From the NCBI RefSeq assembly GCF_014297335.1, contig NZ_JACOQH010000013.1, forward strand, positions 1-28,265: DNA of 28,265 bases, written 5' to 3'. Every line of letters begins with the position of its first letter. Positions within the stretch are counted from its first letter, which is position 1. Shown here one piece after another: positions 6,087 through 13,877 of the stretch. This DNA comes from Roseburia_D yibonii. Lineage in GTDB: Bacteria; Bacillota; Clostridia; Lachnospirales; Lachnospiraceae. Made by a program: the position numbers and the translations under genes. The notes under the pieces were generated by a model. That model saw nothing but the letters and a program-made list of their open reading frames with translations, searched no databases and was not told the origin of the DNA.

Positions 6087-6386
6087 AAAAAGCGGAAGTA
6101 TACAGAATCGCTTTTTTATTTCTTCATTCAATTCTATTTGGCAATCTTTTCTGGTATCAAGCGGATAGTTATAGTTTCCAATCTGCCCGTCTTCCCATTC
6201 CACCATCATATACTTAAAAAAATTGAACTCATCTGTGTGTATATCTACAACTCTGTACCATTTTTGTTTTTTTCCGCACCAGTATGTATTTCCGATAACG
6301 TGCTTCTGAAACTCCGATATGGGACATATTTCTACTACATCTCCACGCTCAACTAATTCCAAAAATCTTTCTCCATAATTTTGCAT
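6078..6386 (-). CDS. Hypothetical protein (102 aa)
   Basis: ATG at 6386, inside the end of the preceding gene (34-bp overlap). A soluble protein with several aromatic residues (GNTYWCGKKQKWYRVVDI, YMMVEWEDGQIGNYNYP) and no membrane segment; it looks like a small beta-rich domain. Not recognised. Last gene of the pilus-side operon; its stop lies in the terminator stem of the convergent sRNA. Confidence 0.55.
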   Translation of the reverse strand: MQNYGERFLELVERGDVVEICPISEFQKHVIGNTYWCGKKQKWYRVVDIHTDEFNFFKYMMVEWEDGQIGNYNYPLDTRKDCQIELNEEIKKRFCILPLFHK

Positions 6387-6691
6387 ACTTCTTTAACCCA
6401 ATTTTTTACAAACAATGCTATAACAAGCGTTAATCCCGGCAACATATACATGAAAAAATCATCCAAATATACCAAACTCCATTGAAGCCAAAACAACATA
6501 TAGAGCGAACAAAGAGAACATTTACCCATAAGTCTTAAAACATTGTGAGTTGTTATTGGGGACGAGGAAAGAACTAATGTAAACAAAAACATTATCATAA
6601 ATATTGCACCATACACACACGCATTTACATTAAAAATGAGTTGTGCATCATAATTTTGTATAATCTGATTCACCTGATATATAAACTTCAT
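6353..6691 (-). CDS. Small multi-pass membrane protein (112 aa)
   Basis: ATG at 6691 with GGAGG 7 bases upstream. Three hydrophobic helices (ACVYGAIFMIMFLFTLVL, CSLYMLFWLQWSLVYL, MLPGLTLVIALFV). The start overlaps the stop of the upstream gene by 4 bp. It is at the distal end of the pilus operon; function unknown. Confidence 0.6.
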   Translation of the reverse strand: MKFIYQVNQIIQNYDAQLIFNVNACVYGAIFMIMFLFTLVLSSSPITTHNVLRLMGKCSLCSLYMLFWLQWSLVYLDDFFMYMLPGLTLVIALFVKNWVKEVCKIMEKDFWN

Positions 6692-6972
6692 CTTTTTTCC
6701 TCCATACTAGTTACAAATTTTACGGGAAACAATATAAGATAAGGAATCTGCGGCAATATTGCCAGAATATCCTTTCCCATCGTTGTATACTTCTCATTCC
6801 AAAACATGCAAAAAAGAAAGTATCCGGCTAAAAATATGTCTTCCACAAAAAATTTTGCTGTCCATTTCTTCTTCTCATATTTTAGAAGAATTATGTGCAG
6901 TCCAAAAGTAACACTCAGCATCACGAGATATGTTCCGATATATTGTAAGCACACTTCCGTCTCTACCTCCAT
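6688..6972 (-). CDS. Small multi-pass membrane protein (94 aa)
   Basis: Three predicted membrane helices (YIGTYLVMLSVTFGLHIILL, FLAGYFLFCMFW, ILAILPQIPYLILFPV). The ATG at 6972 overlaps the upstream gene and has no clear ribosome site. A GTG at 6954 lies 11 bases after GGAGG and is a fair alternative start. Probably a pair with the next membrane protein; function unknown. Confidence 0.55.
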   Translation of the reverse strand: MEVETEVCLQYIGTYLVMLSVTFGLHIILLKYEKKKWTAKFFVEDIFLAGYFLFCMFWNEKYTTMGKDILAILPQIPYLILFPVKFVTSMEEKR

Positions 6973-7553
6973 GATGCATAATATGTCATATCATGCTGTA
7001 CCGGCAAACTGAAGTCTGCCAGATAACCATTTGAATCCAGCCAGCCAGCAAATTCTCTATCTTTTTCTTCCGGTCCAACCGGCGCTGTTATCTTATCTCC
7101 AGTCAGAATACTCACACTCATATAGCAGTCTGTGGCATCCGGCGCCGTATAAAACTTTACTGTACACATCGTATCCTCCTCTTTTTTATCACATATTGCC
7201 GTCCGATCATGTTCGACTTTTCCATCCTGTCCATTTGGATGCTTAAAATCTTCTGTGAGTTTGAGTGATAGCAAACCCTTTTCTGCATCCACACCATAAA
7301 AATCACACTCAAGATCTGAGTTCGTAACCATGCTCACAACCATATTTTCAATCGTATCTGCCATCATTTCGTTACTATCTGCAATGTTATAGCTGCGATC
7401 AGATGTTGCTATCTTTACCGTCTGTTCCGCCACATTATGCAAGTTGTTCTGTAGTTCTTTTTGTCTGGTTTCACGGCCATATAAGGTAAGACCTATAAGC
7501 AATGCGCAAATTGCAAACACAAACAATACAATACATTTCACCGCATTTTTCAA
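6963..7553 (-). CDS. Membrane-anchored pilus-associated protein with Listeria-Bacteroides-type repeat
   Basis: 196 aa; the start is a TTG at 7553 with GGAGG 8 bases upstream, because the nearest ATG in another frame stops at once. Residues 1-25 are a membrane anchor (VKCIVLFVFAICALLIGLTL). Residues 30-150 resemble a minor-pilin ectodomain (CDFYGVDAEKGLLSLKLTE). The last 45 residues (VGPEEKDREFAGWLDSNGYL, FSLPVQHDMTYYASW) match the Listeria-Bacteroides/InlB-B repeat pattern ending in Y-A-x-W. That repeat is common in surface adhesins, so it may be a pilus-tip or envelope contact protein. Confidence 0.65.
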   Translation of the reverse strand: MKNAVKCIVLFVFAICALLIGLTLYGRETRQKELQNNLHNVAEQTVKIATSDRSYNIADSNEMMADTIENMVVSMVTNSDLECDFYGVDAEKGLLSLKLTEDFKHPNGQDGKVEHDRTAICDKKEEDTMCTVKFYTAPDATDCYMSVSILTGDKITAPVGPEEKDREFAGWLDSNGYLADFSLPVQHDMTYYASWR

Positions 7554-7565
7554 CTTCCACTCCTC

Positions 7566-8048
7566 CTATCTGCTGACTGGAATCTCTAACTTTAAATTTA
7601 CCCGGCGCATAGTATCATCCATGACGGATATGTAAAAATCATACACACCGGATTTCGGGAAATTAACGATTCCACTGTTTTTATCATAAATATCTGTAAC
7701 CTCAATCCCATTTTTCAGTATCTTTTTTACTTTGGGCTGTAACGCAGATCCATTATAAGCGGTTGAATGTATGTAATCTGATAAGACAACATCCTGTCCT
7801 GCAACTATATCCGGCTGACTTAAATCATACATAGTAACCGGCATTGCTTTTTGTGATTCGGCAAACACCTTATCAAAATCCACAAATGCGTTATAATCAA
7901 ACTCTTGATACTGCACTGCCTGTCCCGTCATCTTGACAAATCCTATATTTCCATTTTCATCTCGGATTGAAAAGATGATTCCGAACATTAAAGTCCCGAC
8001 CAGTGTCACTATCATGGCTTCTGCAAAATGTTTTATAATCTGTTTCAT
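7566..8048 (-). CDS. Pilin-like anchored protein with beta-sandwich tail (160 aa)
   Basis: ATG at 8048 with GAGGT upstream. The N-terminus MKQIIKHFAEAMIVTLVGTL is a short polar start followed by one membrane helix, the same layout as the tiny neighbours. Residues 75-160 (VAGQDVVLSDYI, GIVNFPKSGVYDFYISVMDD, RRVNLKLEIPV) look like an Ig-like or cadherin-like fold. It lies between two pilin-like genes and the Listeria-Bacteroides-repeat gene, so a minor pilin carrying an exposed domain is the best guess. Confidence 0.6.
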   Translation of the reverse strand: MKQIIKHFAEAMIVTLVGTLMFGIIFSIRDENGNIGFVKMTGQAVQYQEFDYNAFVDFDKVFAESQKAMPVTMYDLSQPDIVAGQDVVLSDYIHSTAYNGSALQPKVKKILKNGIEVTDIYDKNSGIVNFPKSGVYDFYISVMDDTMRRVNLKLEIPVSR

Positions 8049-8060
8049 ACGCTTCTACCT

Positions 8061-8207
8061 CTATCCGCATATGCTAGTTAGAAAATTGGAAACCGCAGTA
8101 TAAATAATACCACCAGATAAAATCATCGGTGCTATCATGAGCAGCACTGCGCACCCACCAAGCAGCGCATAAAATCCGTCTCCAAATATTTCTATTATCT
8201 GTTCCAT
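8061..8207 (-). CDS. Pilin-like single-TM peptide (48 aa)
   Basis: ATG at 8207 with GGGAGG 6-7 bases upstream, stop at 8061. The N-terminus MEQIIEIFGDGF is followed by a long hydrophobic region rich in Gly and Ala (YALLGGCAVLLMIAPMILSG). Its first eight residues share the M-(K/E)-Q-(I/L)-(I/L)-x-x-F pattern with three other small products of this operon. There is no classical G-x(4)-E prepilin site. Confidence 0.6.
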   Translation of the reverse strand: MEQIIEIFGDGFYALLGGCAVLLMIAPMILSGGIIYTAVSNFLTSICG

Positions 8208-8225
8208 CTCTTGTCCTCCCTTATC

Positions 8226-8333
8226 CTATATACTGGATACAAACATCAGTATCTTTCCAAAACCGCTAAGTAAAAATGCTCCAAAAAGTATATACAGGAA
8301 AGTTAAAATTTGTTCTTCTATTAGTTGCTTCAT
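8226..8333 (-). CDS. Pilin-like single-TM peptide (35 aa)
   Basis: ATG at 8333, stop at 8226, 18 bp before the next gene. The peptide MKQLIEEQILTFLYILFG continues as one hydrophobic helix to the end. The ribosome site (GAGGTAA, 10 bases upstream) is fair. It shares the MKQ(I/L)I-type start with neighbours. Its very small size leaves some doubt, but spacing and pattern fit a real gene. Confidence 0.5.
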   Translation of the reverse strand: MKQLIEEQILTFLYILFGAFLLSGFGKILMFVSSI

Positions 8334-8341
8334 TTTTCTAG

Positions 8342-8677
8342 TTACCTCGCTATGCCACGCACTTCTTTTGTGCTGTTTATTCCAAAAAACGGTACGTCCA
8401 GGTTATATGTCAAAAGAACCTCGGCTAGCTGAATATTATTATCTGCATCATAGGTGCAATTCGTCACATCCAGAGTGTAGCCATTGTCTGACGCCTGCTG
8501 CTTACAATGATTGATAACTGCCGCGTTAAAATTACTGTCCTCGATTTCTGCGATCACATCTGCTTTAAATTCGTCCGCATCGATCCGAAACGAAACCGTG
8601 ATAATGCAGGTCAAGAACATAAAGAATCCCAAAAGTATAATAAGTATACTGGAAAAAAATTTTATAATTGTACTCAT
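8342..8677 (-). CDS. TadE-like / minor-pilin-like protein (111 aa)
   Basis: The N-terminus MSTIIKFFSSILIILLGFFM forms one membrane helix, followed by an 80-residue ectodomain with two cysteines that could pair (HCKQQASDNGYTLDVTNC). This is the TadE/pseudopilin layout. The gene begins 8 bp after the TadB/C-like gene, which supports a pilus role. No conserved TadE glutamate was confirmed. Confidence 0.6.
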   Translation of the reverse strand: MSTIIKFFSSILIILLGFFMFLTCIITVSFRIDADEFKADVIAEIEDSNFNAAVINHCKQQASDNGYTLDVTNCTYDADNNIQLAEVLLTYNLDVPFFGINSTKEVRGIAR

Positions 8678-8685
8678 CTTTTTTG

Positions 8686-10236
8686 TTATCCTCCAATATG
8701 AATCGAACTCATCAGTGATAAGGCTAACATGATGCCATATGTCATATCTCCTGCCATCTTTAATGTAGTGATGGCAATCGGGTAAAAGAAGAACCTCTGG
8801 TATTTTAATTCCATATCTTCCTTTTTTCGTTCATCTGCCCTGTTCTGCATTTCATATACGCTTTGGATAAAACCATCTAATTGCATTTTTTTGTCCCCAA
8901 TTCCCTGTTCTGAAACAGAATAGAGCATCTTCATACACGCACTGATTTCCGGCATTTGAAATTTACTGCAAAAATGCAGATATGGATCTACGGAATCTGG
9001 TGTCACATCCAGTTCATCAAAAAAACGATCCAGTTCTTTTTTTATAATGATATCCGCATTATCATAAGATTTTGTTAGAGCAACATACACCGTATTATGC
9101 TGCAGGAGCAGGTTGAGATCCATAAACCAAATCGGTACTGTGTTACCCAATTCATCTTTGATTGTATTAAGCGCTATGTTATATCCGACCTTATGCTGAA
9201 CAAGCATAAAGACTGCAAGCACAAGCAAGATGGCGCAAACAACTTTAGATGATATAAGCAAATATGAAACCACACTGCCGATAAGGAATGGTGCCGCCCA
9301 TACCAGACTCTTTTTACTGCTTTTCTTCTCATCGTAGTTCATAACCGTATCGTAGTCATTTAAAATTAGATCCTCTTTGATTGCCTGATTATCTTTAAGC
9401 CAGTCATCTGTTAATTTGTGTGAGCTTTTTAGCACCACACAGATTGCAAAAATTATATAGAGCAGACTGCTGATTTGAATAAATGGCTGGCTAAATATAT
9501 CAAATCCAGACGTCATGTCCTTCAACACTGTACCAATGTAGTTTAATATATACAAAACAGTTGAGCACAACACGGTTGCAAATACGATTCCAACTAATGT
9601 ATCCGTATACTGCTGTTTCCGCTGCGAATGATATGTATAACCACGACGTATCCACATGCTGTTATCCTTTATCAGCATATTCGATGAATCAAAAAAGTCA
9701 TCAGATCCTCCATGTTCTTCCGCATTAAGCAAAAACTCATGTGTAGCATGGATTTTATCGCATTCATAACTAGCCTCTATAATGGCCAATGCTTCCTGCG
9801 TCGTTTTACTCTGTTTGATTGCTTCTATTGCTTCACGGAGAACTTCTTTCATGCGACCTGGTTCAAACGTTTTTTCGCATTCAATTAAAGACGTATATAT
9901 CTTTTGTTCTTTCTGATATGCTCTTACGATCTGTTCCATGTACTGCCCTACTTCTTCAAATCGTTTTTGCTGATACATCCTCTTGTACATATCAAGTATC
10001 ATTACGGGCATAATAACAATACCAAAAACACCGATTACGGTAATCAATGGTATCGATAATTTAAACAACAATCCGATTGCTACTGCTCCAATCAGCACGC
10101 ACGCAATCATTCCAAGATGTGTCTTTTGTGAAAAATTATATCCGTAAATATGTACTTCTTTTTGCAGATATTTTGGATTCAACAAACGAAAGACACTGTC
10201 TTTTCTTTTACCCTTCGTTTTCTTCTGTTTCTTCAT
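8686..10236 (-). CDS. Tad/T2SS inner-membrane platform protein (TadB/TadC, T2SSF family)
   Basis: 516 aa with a basic N-terminus, membrane helices near residues 40-85 (IACVLIGAVAIGLLF, GVFGIVIMPVMIL), a large cytoplasmic helical domain, a central membrane pair (near 215-265), another pair near 310-345, and a final helix near the C-terminus. The two halves each carry a T2SSF-like helical domain (for example EVGQYMEQIVRAYQKEQKI and SACMKMLYSVSEQGIGDKK), so TadB and TadC functions may be joined in one chain. The start overlaps the ATPase gene by 29 bp. Such proteins transmit the ATPase motion to pilin assembly. Confidence 0.8.
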   Translation of the reverse strand: MKKQKKTKGKRKDSVFRLLNPKYLQKEVHIYGYNFSQKTHLGMIACVLIGAVAIGLLFKLSIPLITVIGVFGIVIMPVMILDMYKRMYQQKRFEEVGQYMEQIVRAYQKEQKIYTSLIECEKTFEPGRMKEVLREAIEAIKQSKTTQEALAIIEASYECDKIHATHEFLLNAEEHGGSDDFFDSSNMLIKDNSMWIRRGYTYHSQRKQQYTDTLVGIVFATVLCSTVLYILNYIGTVLKDMTSGFDIFSQPFIQISSLLYIIFAICVVLKSSHKLTDDWLKDNQAIKEDLILNDYDTVMNYDEKKSSKKSLVWAAPFLIGSVVSYLLISSKVVCAILLVLAVFMLVQHKVGYNIALNTIKDELGNTVPIWFMDLNLLLQHNTVYVALTKSYDNADIIIKKELDRFFDELDVTPDSVDPYLHFCSKFQMPEISACMKMLYSVSEQGIGDKKMQLDGFIQSVYEMQNRADERKKEDMELKYQRFFFYPIAITTLKMAGDMTYGIMLALSLMSSIHIGG

Positions 10237-11305
10237 TTTTTCGCATCTCCTCCCGTATCAGGTAATCATCCATATTATCGCAACGGTACGGATCCTGGAT
10301 CCCTGCCATGCGAAATTTTTTTGAAATTTCTTCTGGAATCTCTTTTCCTACAATCTCACCTTCGTCAACAATCATATATACCCGGTTTTTGTGATGTTCT
10401 CTGGAATAGAAACCAAGCTGATCAATATATCTTTTGATATGTCCCTGGTCATCCTTAATACGGCGTATCAAGATGCCAATATTCACAGCTCGGTATATCC
10501 TGTTTTCCATTCGCTCAGAATCTTTTACACCGCCCATCATATTAATAATTCGATCTGGAAGGTTATGAATATCTTCCAGATGGATTGTTGAAAATCCGTT
10601 CACTCCTGTACTCCATTGCTCGATCAGGAAATCCACTTCCCGCGATCGCGCTTCTGACAACATCAGCCACTTAGGATTCAATCTTAATGAGGCCTTAATC
10701 GCATCCTCATAAGAAAAATCTTTATTTATTCTGAACTCTGTATAATTACTATCCGGATTAATGTCTCCGTAATGCATCTCAAGGTTATCTTCCATCGTGA
10801 TTACTTTTTCATTTTGTGGGATAAATTGCATGAAGAATTTTGCGCATTCCGTTTTCCCAGTTCCAGGCTCTCCGCCAAAAACAAAGTTCATTTTTGCTTT
10901 TACACAGTTGATCAAAAGATGCAACACTTCTTCATCGCAATATCCATTTTGTACCATTCCTTTTATCGTATTTCGAATAATTGGCGGTGATTTACGGATA
11001 CATATTACAGTACCAGACGGTGCTGCATTCTCATGCACGCAGGATATGCGCAGCTCCTTAGTATCTGCTTCCAGCACGCTATTAGCCTGGTTAAATGGTT
11101 TATTGATTGCATTACTTACATCATGTGTAAACTGTGTAACAAATTTCTCTGTTATCTCATCATCGGCTCTATATGTACCGATCATCTGATCCGTAATCCA
11201 CAGCGTATGTCCATTGTAATCAATATCTGTGACTGTTGGCATATCAAGATATTTTGCAAATAATCCTAACTGCCTTTTATCTAATTCTATTTGCATATTT
11301 GCCAT
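10208..11305 (-). CDS. tadA: TadA/CpaF (VirB11-type) secretion ATPase
   Basis: 365 aa. Walker A GGEPGTGKT at 144-152, Asp-box-like ITMEDNLEMH at about 169-178, Walker B-like WLMLSEARSRE near 213-223 and a His box GFSTIH near 237-242 identify a T2SS/T4SS hexameric ATPase. The domain order and nearby T2SSF and TadZ genes point to TadA/CpaF. The N-terminal part is shorter than in typical CpaF proteins of 400-450 aa. The GGAG ribosome site lies 12 bases from the ATG, longer than usual, and a strong hairpin separates this gene from the pilin-like gene. It should power assembly of the pilus made by the adjacent genes, or stand in for VirB11. Confidence 0.9.
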   Translation of the reverse strand: MANMQIELDKRQLGLFAKYLDMPTVTDIDYNGHTLWITDQMIGTYRADDEITEKFVTQFTHDVSNAINKPFNQANSVLEADTKELRISCVHENAAPSGTVICIRKSPPIIRNTIKGMVQNGYCDEEVLHLLINCVKAKMNFVFGGEPGTGKTECAKFFMQFIPQNEKVITMEDNLEMHYGDINPDSNYTEFRINKDFSYEDAIKASLRLNPKWLMLSEARSREVDFLIEQWSTGVNGFSTIHLEDIHNLPDRIINMMGGVKDSERMENRIYRAVNIGILIRRIKDDQGHIKRYIDQLGFYSREHHKNRVYMIVDEGEIVGKEIPEEISKKFRMAGIQDPYRCDNMDDYLIREEMRKNEETEENEG

Positions 11306-11332
11306 TATTTTTCTTGTCTCCTTTTTGTTTAT

Positions 11333-11367
11333 CTTTTGATGGTAGTAAAAAACACTACCATCAAAAG
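11333..11367. other. Perfect 14-bp intercistronic hairpin after the pilin-like gene
   Basis: CTTTTGATGGTAGT (11333-11346) and ACTACCATCAAAAG (11354-11367) form a perfect stem with a 7-nt loop, 10 bp after the pilin-like stop and 27 bp before the ATPase start. Neither strand has a run of T after the stem, so it is more likely an mRNA stabiliser, processing site or partial attenuator than a full terminator. Confidence 0.7.
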
Positions 11368-11377
11368 GATTTGATCA

Positions 11378-11551
11378 TTAAGGCTTTTGAAATGCGTTCA
11401 TCAGCGTTGAAAGTGCTGAGGTAATGCAATTCTGAAATGCCTGAGCAATCGGACCATCAGTTGTCAAAAGCACTGCAAAAATAGCAATAAGGAATACCGA
11501 AACTGCAAGGTATATGATTGCCGGAGAAAAATGTTCAAGAATCTGCTTCAT
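11378..11551 (-). CDS. Pilin-like small membrane protein, candidate major pilin (57 aa)
   Basis: ATG at 11551 with AAAGGAGG 8 bases upstream, the best ribosome site in the operon; an in-frame GTG at 11560 would overlap it. The N-terminus MKQILEHFSPAIIYLAVSVF leads into one long helix and ends with a short polar tail (NCITSALSTLMNAFQKP). Size, position directly before tadA and the isolated strong hairpin suggest the abundant subunit. No G-x(4)-E Flp cleavage site is present, so it may be used uncleaved. Confidence 0.6.
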   Translation of the reverse strand: MKQILEHFSPAIIYLAVSVFLIAIFAVLLTTDGPIAQAFQNCITSALSTLMNAFQKP

Positions 11552-11583
11552 TGGATTCACCTCCTTTCAAGAATATCTATTAT

Positions 11584-11874
11584 CTATTTAAAAAATATCG
11601 GAAGAACCATATCCAATACCTCTCTGCGCAATGGCTCATTTAACATTACAATCGCCCCTATACATGCAAGGCAGAGTATCGTGATACAAATTGCAAAGTA
11701 CACCAGGTTCTTTAATGCATGGACACTTTCAATTAATACAAGCCGCATGTTTGATGTGCATTCTTCTTCAACTTCTACCTCAGAAGCTGGTTCACTGCCC
11801 TGCTGCTCTTGCTCTGGTATTCCATGCTCCTCCAAATATTTTTCATACAGTATCTTTTTGTTTTTTCTGTCCAT
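11584..11874 (-). CDS. Bitopic membrane protein (96 aa)
   Basis: A charged N-terminal half (KKILYEKYLEEHGIPEQEQQ, then a Glu-rich segment) is followed by one membrane helix (YFAICITILCLACIGAIVML). The start overlaps the TadZ-like gene by 32 bp. It lies between TadZ-like and pilin-like genes, as small Tad accessory proteins do. Function unknown. Confidence 0.6.
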   Translation of the reverse strand: MDRKNKKILYEKYLEEHGIPEQEQQGSEPASEVEVEEECTSNMRLVLIESVHALKNLVYFAICITILCLACIGAIVMLNEPLRREVLDMVLPIFFK

Positions 11875-12964
11875 TTTTCCTCATCCTTTTAAAAAATGAT
11901 TTCTTGGTTTCTTCCGGCTCATCATCCGGAAGATATTTGGCAAATATGTCGTCTCCATCGCAAAAATCATGATTCGAAAACGGATCTTCCGAATATTTCA
12001 AAAAATGAACATTATCGCGCTTTAATTGCCGCATACCATCACGGATAGCATCATAATCCTGCTCCTGTGTAAAATTAAAACAGAAAATATATGACTTCAA
12101 TGCCTCCTGCGAAGCATTTGCAAATACACTGTTAGTCTGATCCATCTCCCATGCTTTGGAACCGGATATTATAATTTTTTCATCCGCTTTTTCCCATATG
12201 ATTCGATCACACTCTGTATATGCTCCCATATCCAATACGATGAAATTGTAAGAATGCTCCATGATCTGCACAAGACATTCAGTATCTACAGCCGGCCAGT
12301 AATCAACGCCGCCCATTGTGTAATACCCTTCCGCGAATTGCTTTTCATCGTAATCTTTACATATTGCCTCAAATGCCGCGCTATCATTCATTTCCGCTAA
12401 CGCGACCATAAATCCCTTCTTCCGAAGATAATTAGCCAGGACAATAGCGTTATGTGTCACCCCGATGTTAGTTTCAGATCCAGCAACACCAATCAACTTT
12501 TTATATACCGTCTTCTTTTCATGTTTGATTGTGACATCTGTTTTGGCATCTTTATATTTCAATGCCTGACTAAAAGTTTTTCCAACTGTAATACACTGTA
12601 TCAATTCCTCCCGGATTTCCCGAAAATCATCCGTTGTGATGATATTCCAAATCCCCATGTTGCAGCATTGAAGCAGTACATCATCTCCGGCTTTTTTGTA
12701 TGCCGCAAATATAATGATCCGTAGATTGTCATACATGGATCTCACCATTTCCACTGCCTTAATGATTTCTTCATCCGTATTGCGGCATGCCGACAAATCA
12801 ACAATGATCATATCGATCTGACCAAATTGTGCGATATTTGTTTTGATGTATTTTGCAAAATCTACATCATTTTCAACAATCTTACTAAAGACAATCTGTT
12901 CTGTATCTTCAATAGCACCAGCTATCGTCTGATCAAACGTTGGGTTTGCTAAGTAAATGATCAT
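11843..12964 (-). CDS. TadZ/CpaE-like protein with degenerate nucleotide-binding site
   Basis: 373 aa from the ATG at 12964, which follows GGAGG; an in-frame ATG at 12979 lacks a site. Residues 1-110 resemble an atypical response-regulator receiver fold (IIYLANPTF, IDMIIVDLSACRNTD, RIIIFAAYKK). From about 155 a MinD/ParA-like domain begins, with GVAGSETNIGVTHNAIVLAN where the deviant Walker A should be, but no signature lysine is present. YNFIVLDMGAY fits the Walker B strand. TadZ/CpaE proteins localise the pilus machine at the membrane; this one probably binds no ATP. Confidence 0.75.
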   Translation of the reverse strand: MIIYLANPTFDQTIAGAIEDTEQIVFSKIVENDVDFAKYIKTNIAQFGQIDMIIVDLSACRNTDEEIIKAVEMVRSMYDNLRIIIFAAYKKAGDDVLLQCCNMGIWNIITTDDFREIREELIQCITVGKTFSQALKYKDAKTDVTIKHEKKTVYKKLIGVAGSETNIGVTHNAIVLANYLRKKGFMVALAEMNDSAAFEAICKDYDEKQFAEGYYTMGGVDYWPAVDTECLVQIMEHSYNFIVLDMGAYTECDRIIWEKADEKIIISGSKAWEMDQTNSVFANASQEALKSYIFCFNFTQEQDYDAIRDGMRQLKRDNVHFLKYSEDPFSNHDFCDGDDIFAKYLPDDEPEETKKSFFKRMRKNGQKKQKDTV

Positions 12965-13314
12965 TTTTCCGCCTCCCATCCTTTGTTTTCAATGATCTGC
13001 TCTAACTCCGGCATGATCCAGTACTTTATCAAATTTGAGGTCGTCAGCGTAACACAATCCCGGATCCGGCTGAACTCTCTGTAGTCTTCCGGACTAAGCT
13101 GTATCGCTTTCGATCGATAACAGCCCTGCTCAACTTTCCTATTCATTGGAAAGTTAAATTCGAGAAAACCTTTCGTTTTAGCTGCATTAATGTTTTTTTT
13201 GATAAGAATCCGGACAAGACTGGCATCATTAAGTGTGGTATAAGCAGCTGCTTTTCTCAGCTTTTCATACTCCCCTTCTGCAAAGTTGATTGATATACAT
13301 TTGTTCGTTGTCAT
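12961..13314 (-). CDS. Small protein with two ribbon-helix-helix-like segments (117 aa)
   Basis: Residues 5-42 (CISINFAEGEYEKLRKAAAY ... ASLVRILIKKNI) and 70-108 (AIQLSPEDYREFSRIRDCVT ... SNLIKYWIMPELEQII) each show a beta-strand plus two-helix pattern of ribbon-helix-helix DNA-binding proteins. The stop overlaps the TadZ-like start by 4 bp. A transcriptional regulator or relaxosome accessory at the junction of transfer and pilus genes is likely; the target is unknown. Confidence 0.5.
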   Translation of the reverse strand: MTTNKCISINFAEGEYEKLRKAAAYTTLNDASLVRILIKKNINAAKTKGFLEFNFPMNRKVEQGCYRSKAIQLSPEDYREFSRIRDCVTLTTSNLIKYWIMPELEQIIENKGWEAEK

Positions 13315-13323
13315 TAATAATAC

Positions 13324-13854
13324 CTACCCTTCTGTATCATCTAATATAATTGCAAAATACAGGGTGCTTGCTGCTTTATCGTAAGTGATCTGCAATTTCT
13401 CTGAATAACCCGGCATATCACATTCAAATAGCACTTTACTTTCGTCATCGATAAACTCACTGTCATCAATGACCAGTTCCGTCACATCATATCCCTGCAT
13501 TTCCAAGAACTTCTGTGCATCTAACGCCAATTCTGATTGTGCGGCTACTGGCATACTGCATTGATCTAACATAGCAGTATTGGAAAAATACACTTGTATA
13601 TGCTCAACTTCAAACTCTGCATATGTTTCATCTGATGATGCGTTATCTACATCTGGCAGATTTTTATCCGAATAATCATACGCATTTTTCTCTGTTGATT
13701 TTTCTTTTGAATCCTCTGTTTGATCTATTTCATACTGACTTTCCATTTTTTCATCATCCTCCATTTGAGGCTTATGAAAAAACTGCACAAACAGCCCGAT
13801 TACTGCCGCGCAAAAACACACTATTATAATAAACATCTTTTTTTGACTCTTCAT
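13324..13854 (-). CDS. Membrane-anchored extracytoplasmic protein (176 aa)
   Basis: A single N-terminal helix (MFIIIVCFCAAVIGLFVQFF) is followed by an acidic, low-complexity linker (residues 30-75, EKMESQYEIDQTEDSKEKST) and a compact domain of about 95 residues. This is the layout of wall-spanning parts of Gram-positive transfer systems, but I do not recognise the family. The gene follows the C39-peptidase gene by 23 bp. Confidence 0.55.
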   Translation of the reverse strand: MKSQKKMFIIIVCFCAAVIGLFVQFFHKPQMEDDEKMESQYEIDQTEDSKEKSTEKNAYDYSDKNLPDVDNASSDETYAEFEVEHIQVYFSNTAMLDQCSMPVAAQSELALDAQKFLEMQGYDVTELVIDDSEFIDDESKVLFECDMPGYSEKLQITYDKAASTLYFAIILDDTEG

Positions 13855-13877
13855 TTTCTATTCTTACCTCTATCTCA

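Noticed and set aside
5925..6356. Plus-strand frame of 143 codons overlapping the small RNA
   Set aside because: It runs through a GC-rich hairpin, the sRNA promoter and its terminator, and overlaps a minus-strand gene; no ribosome site.
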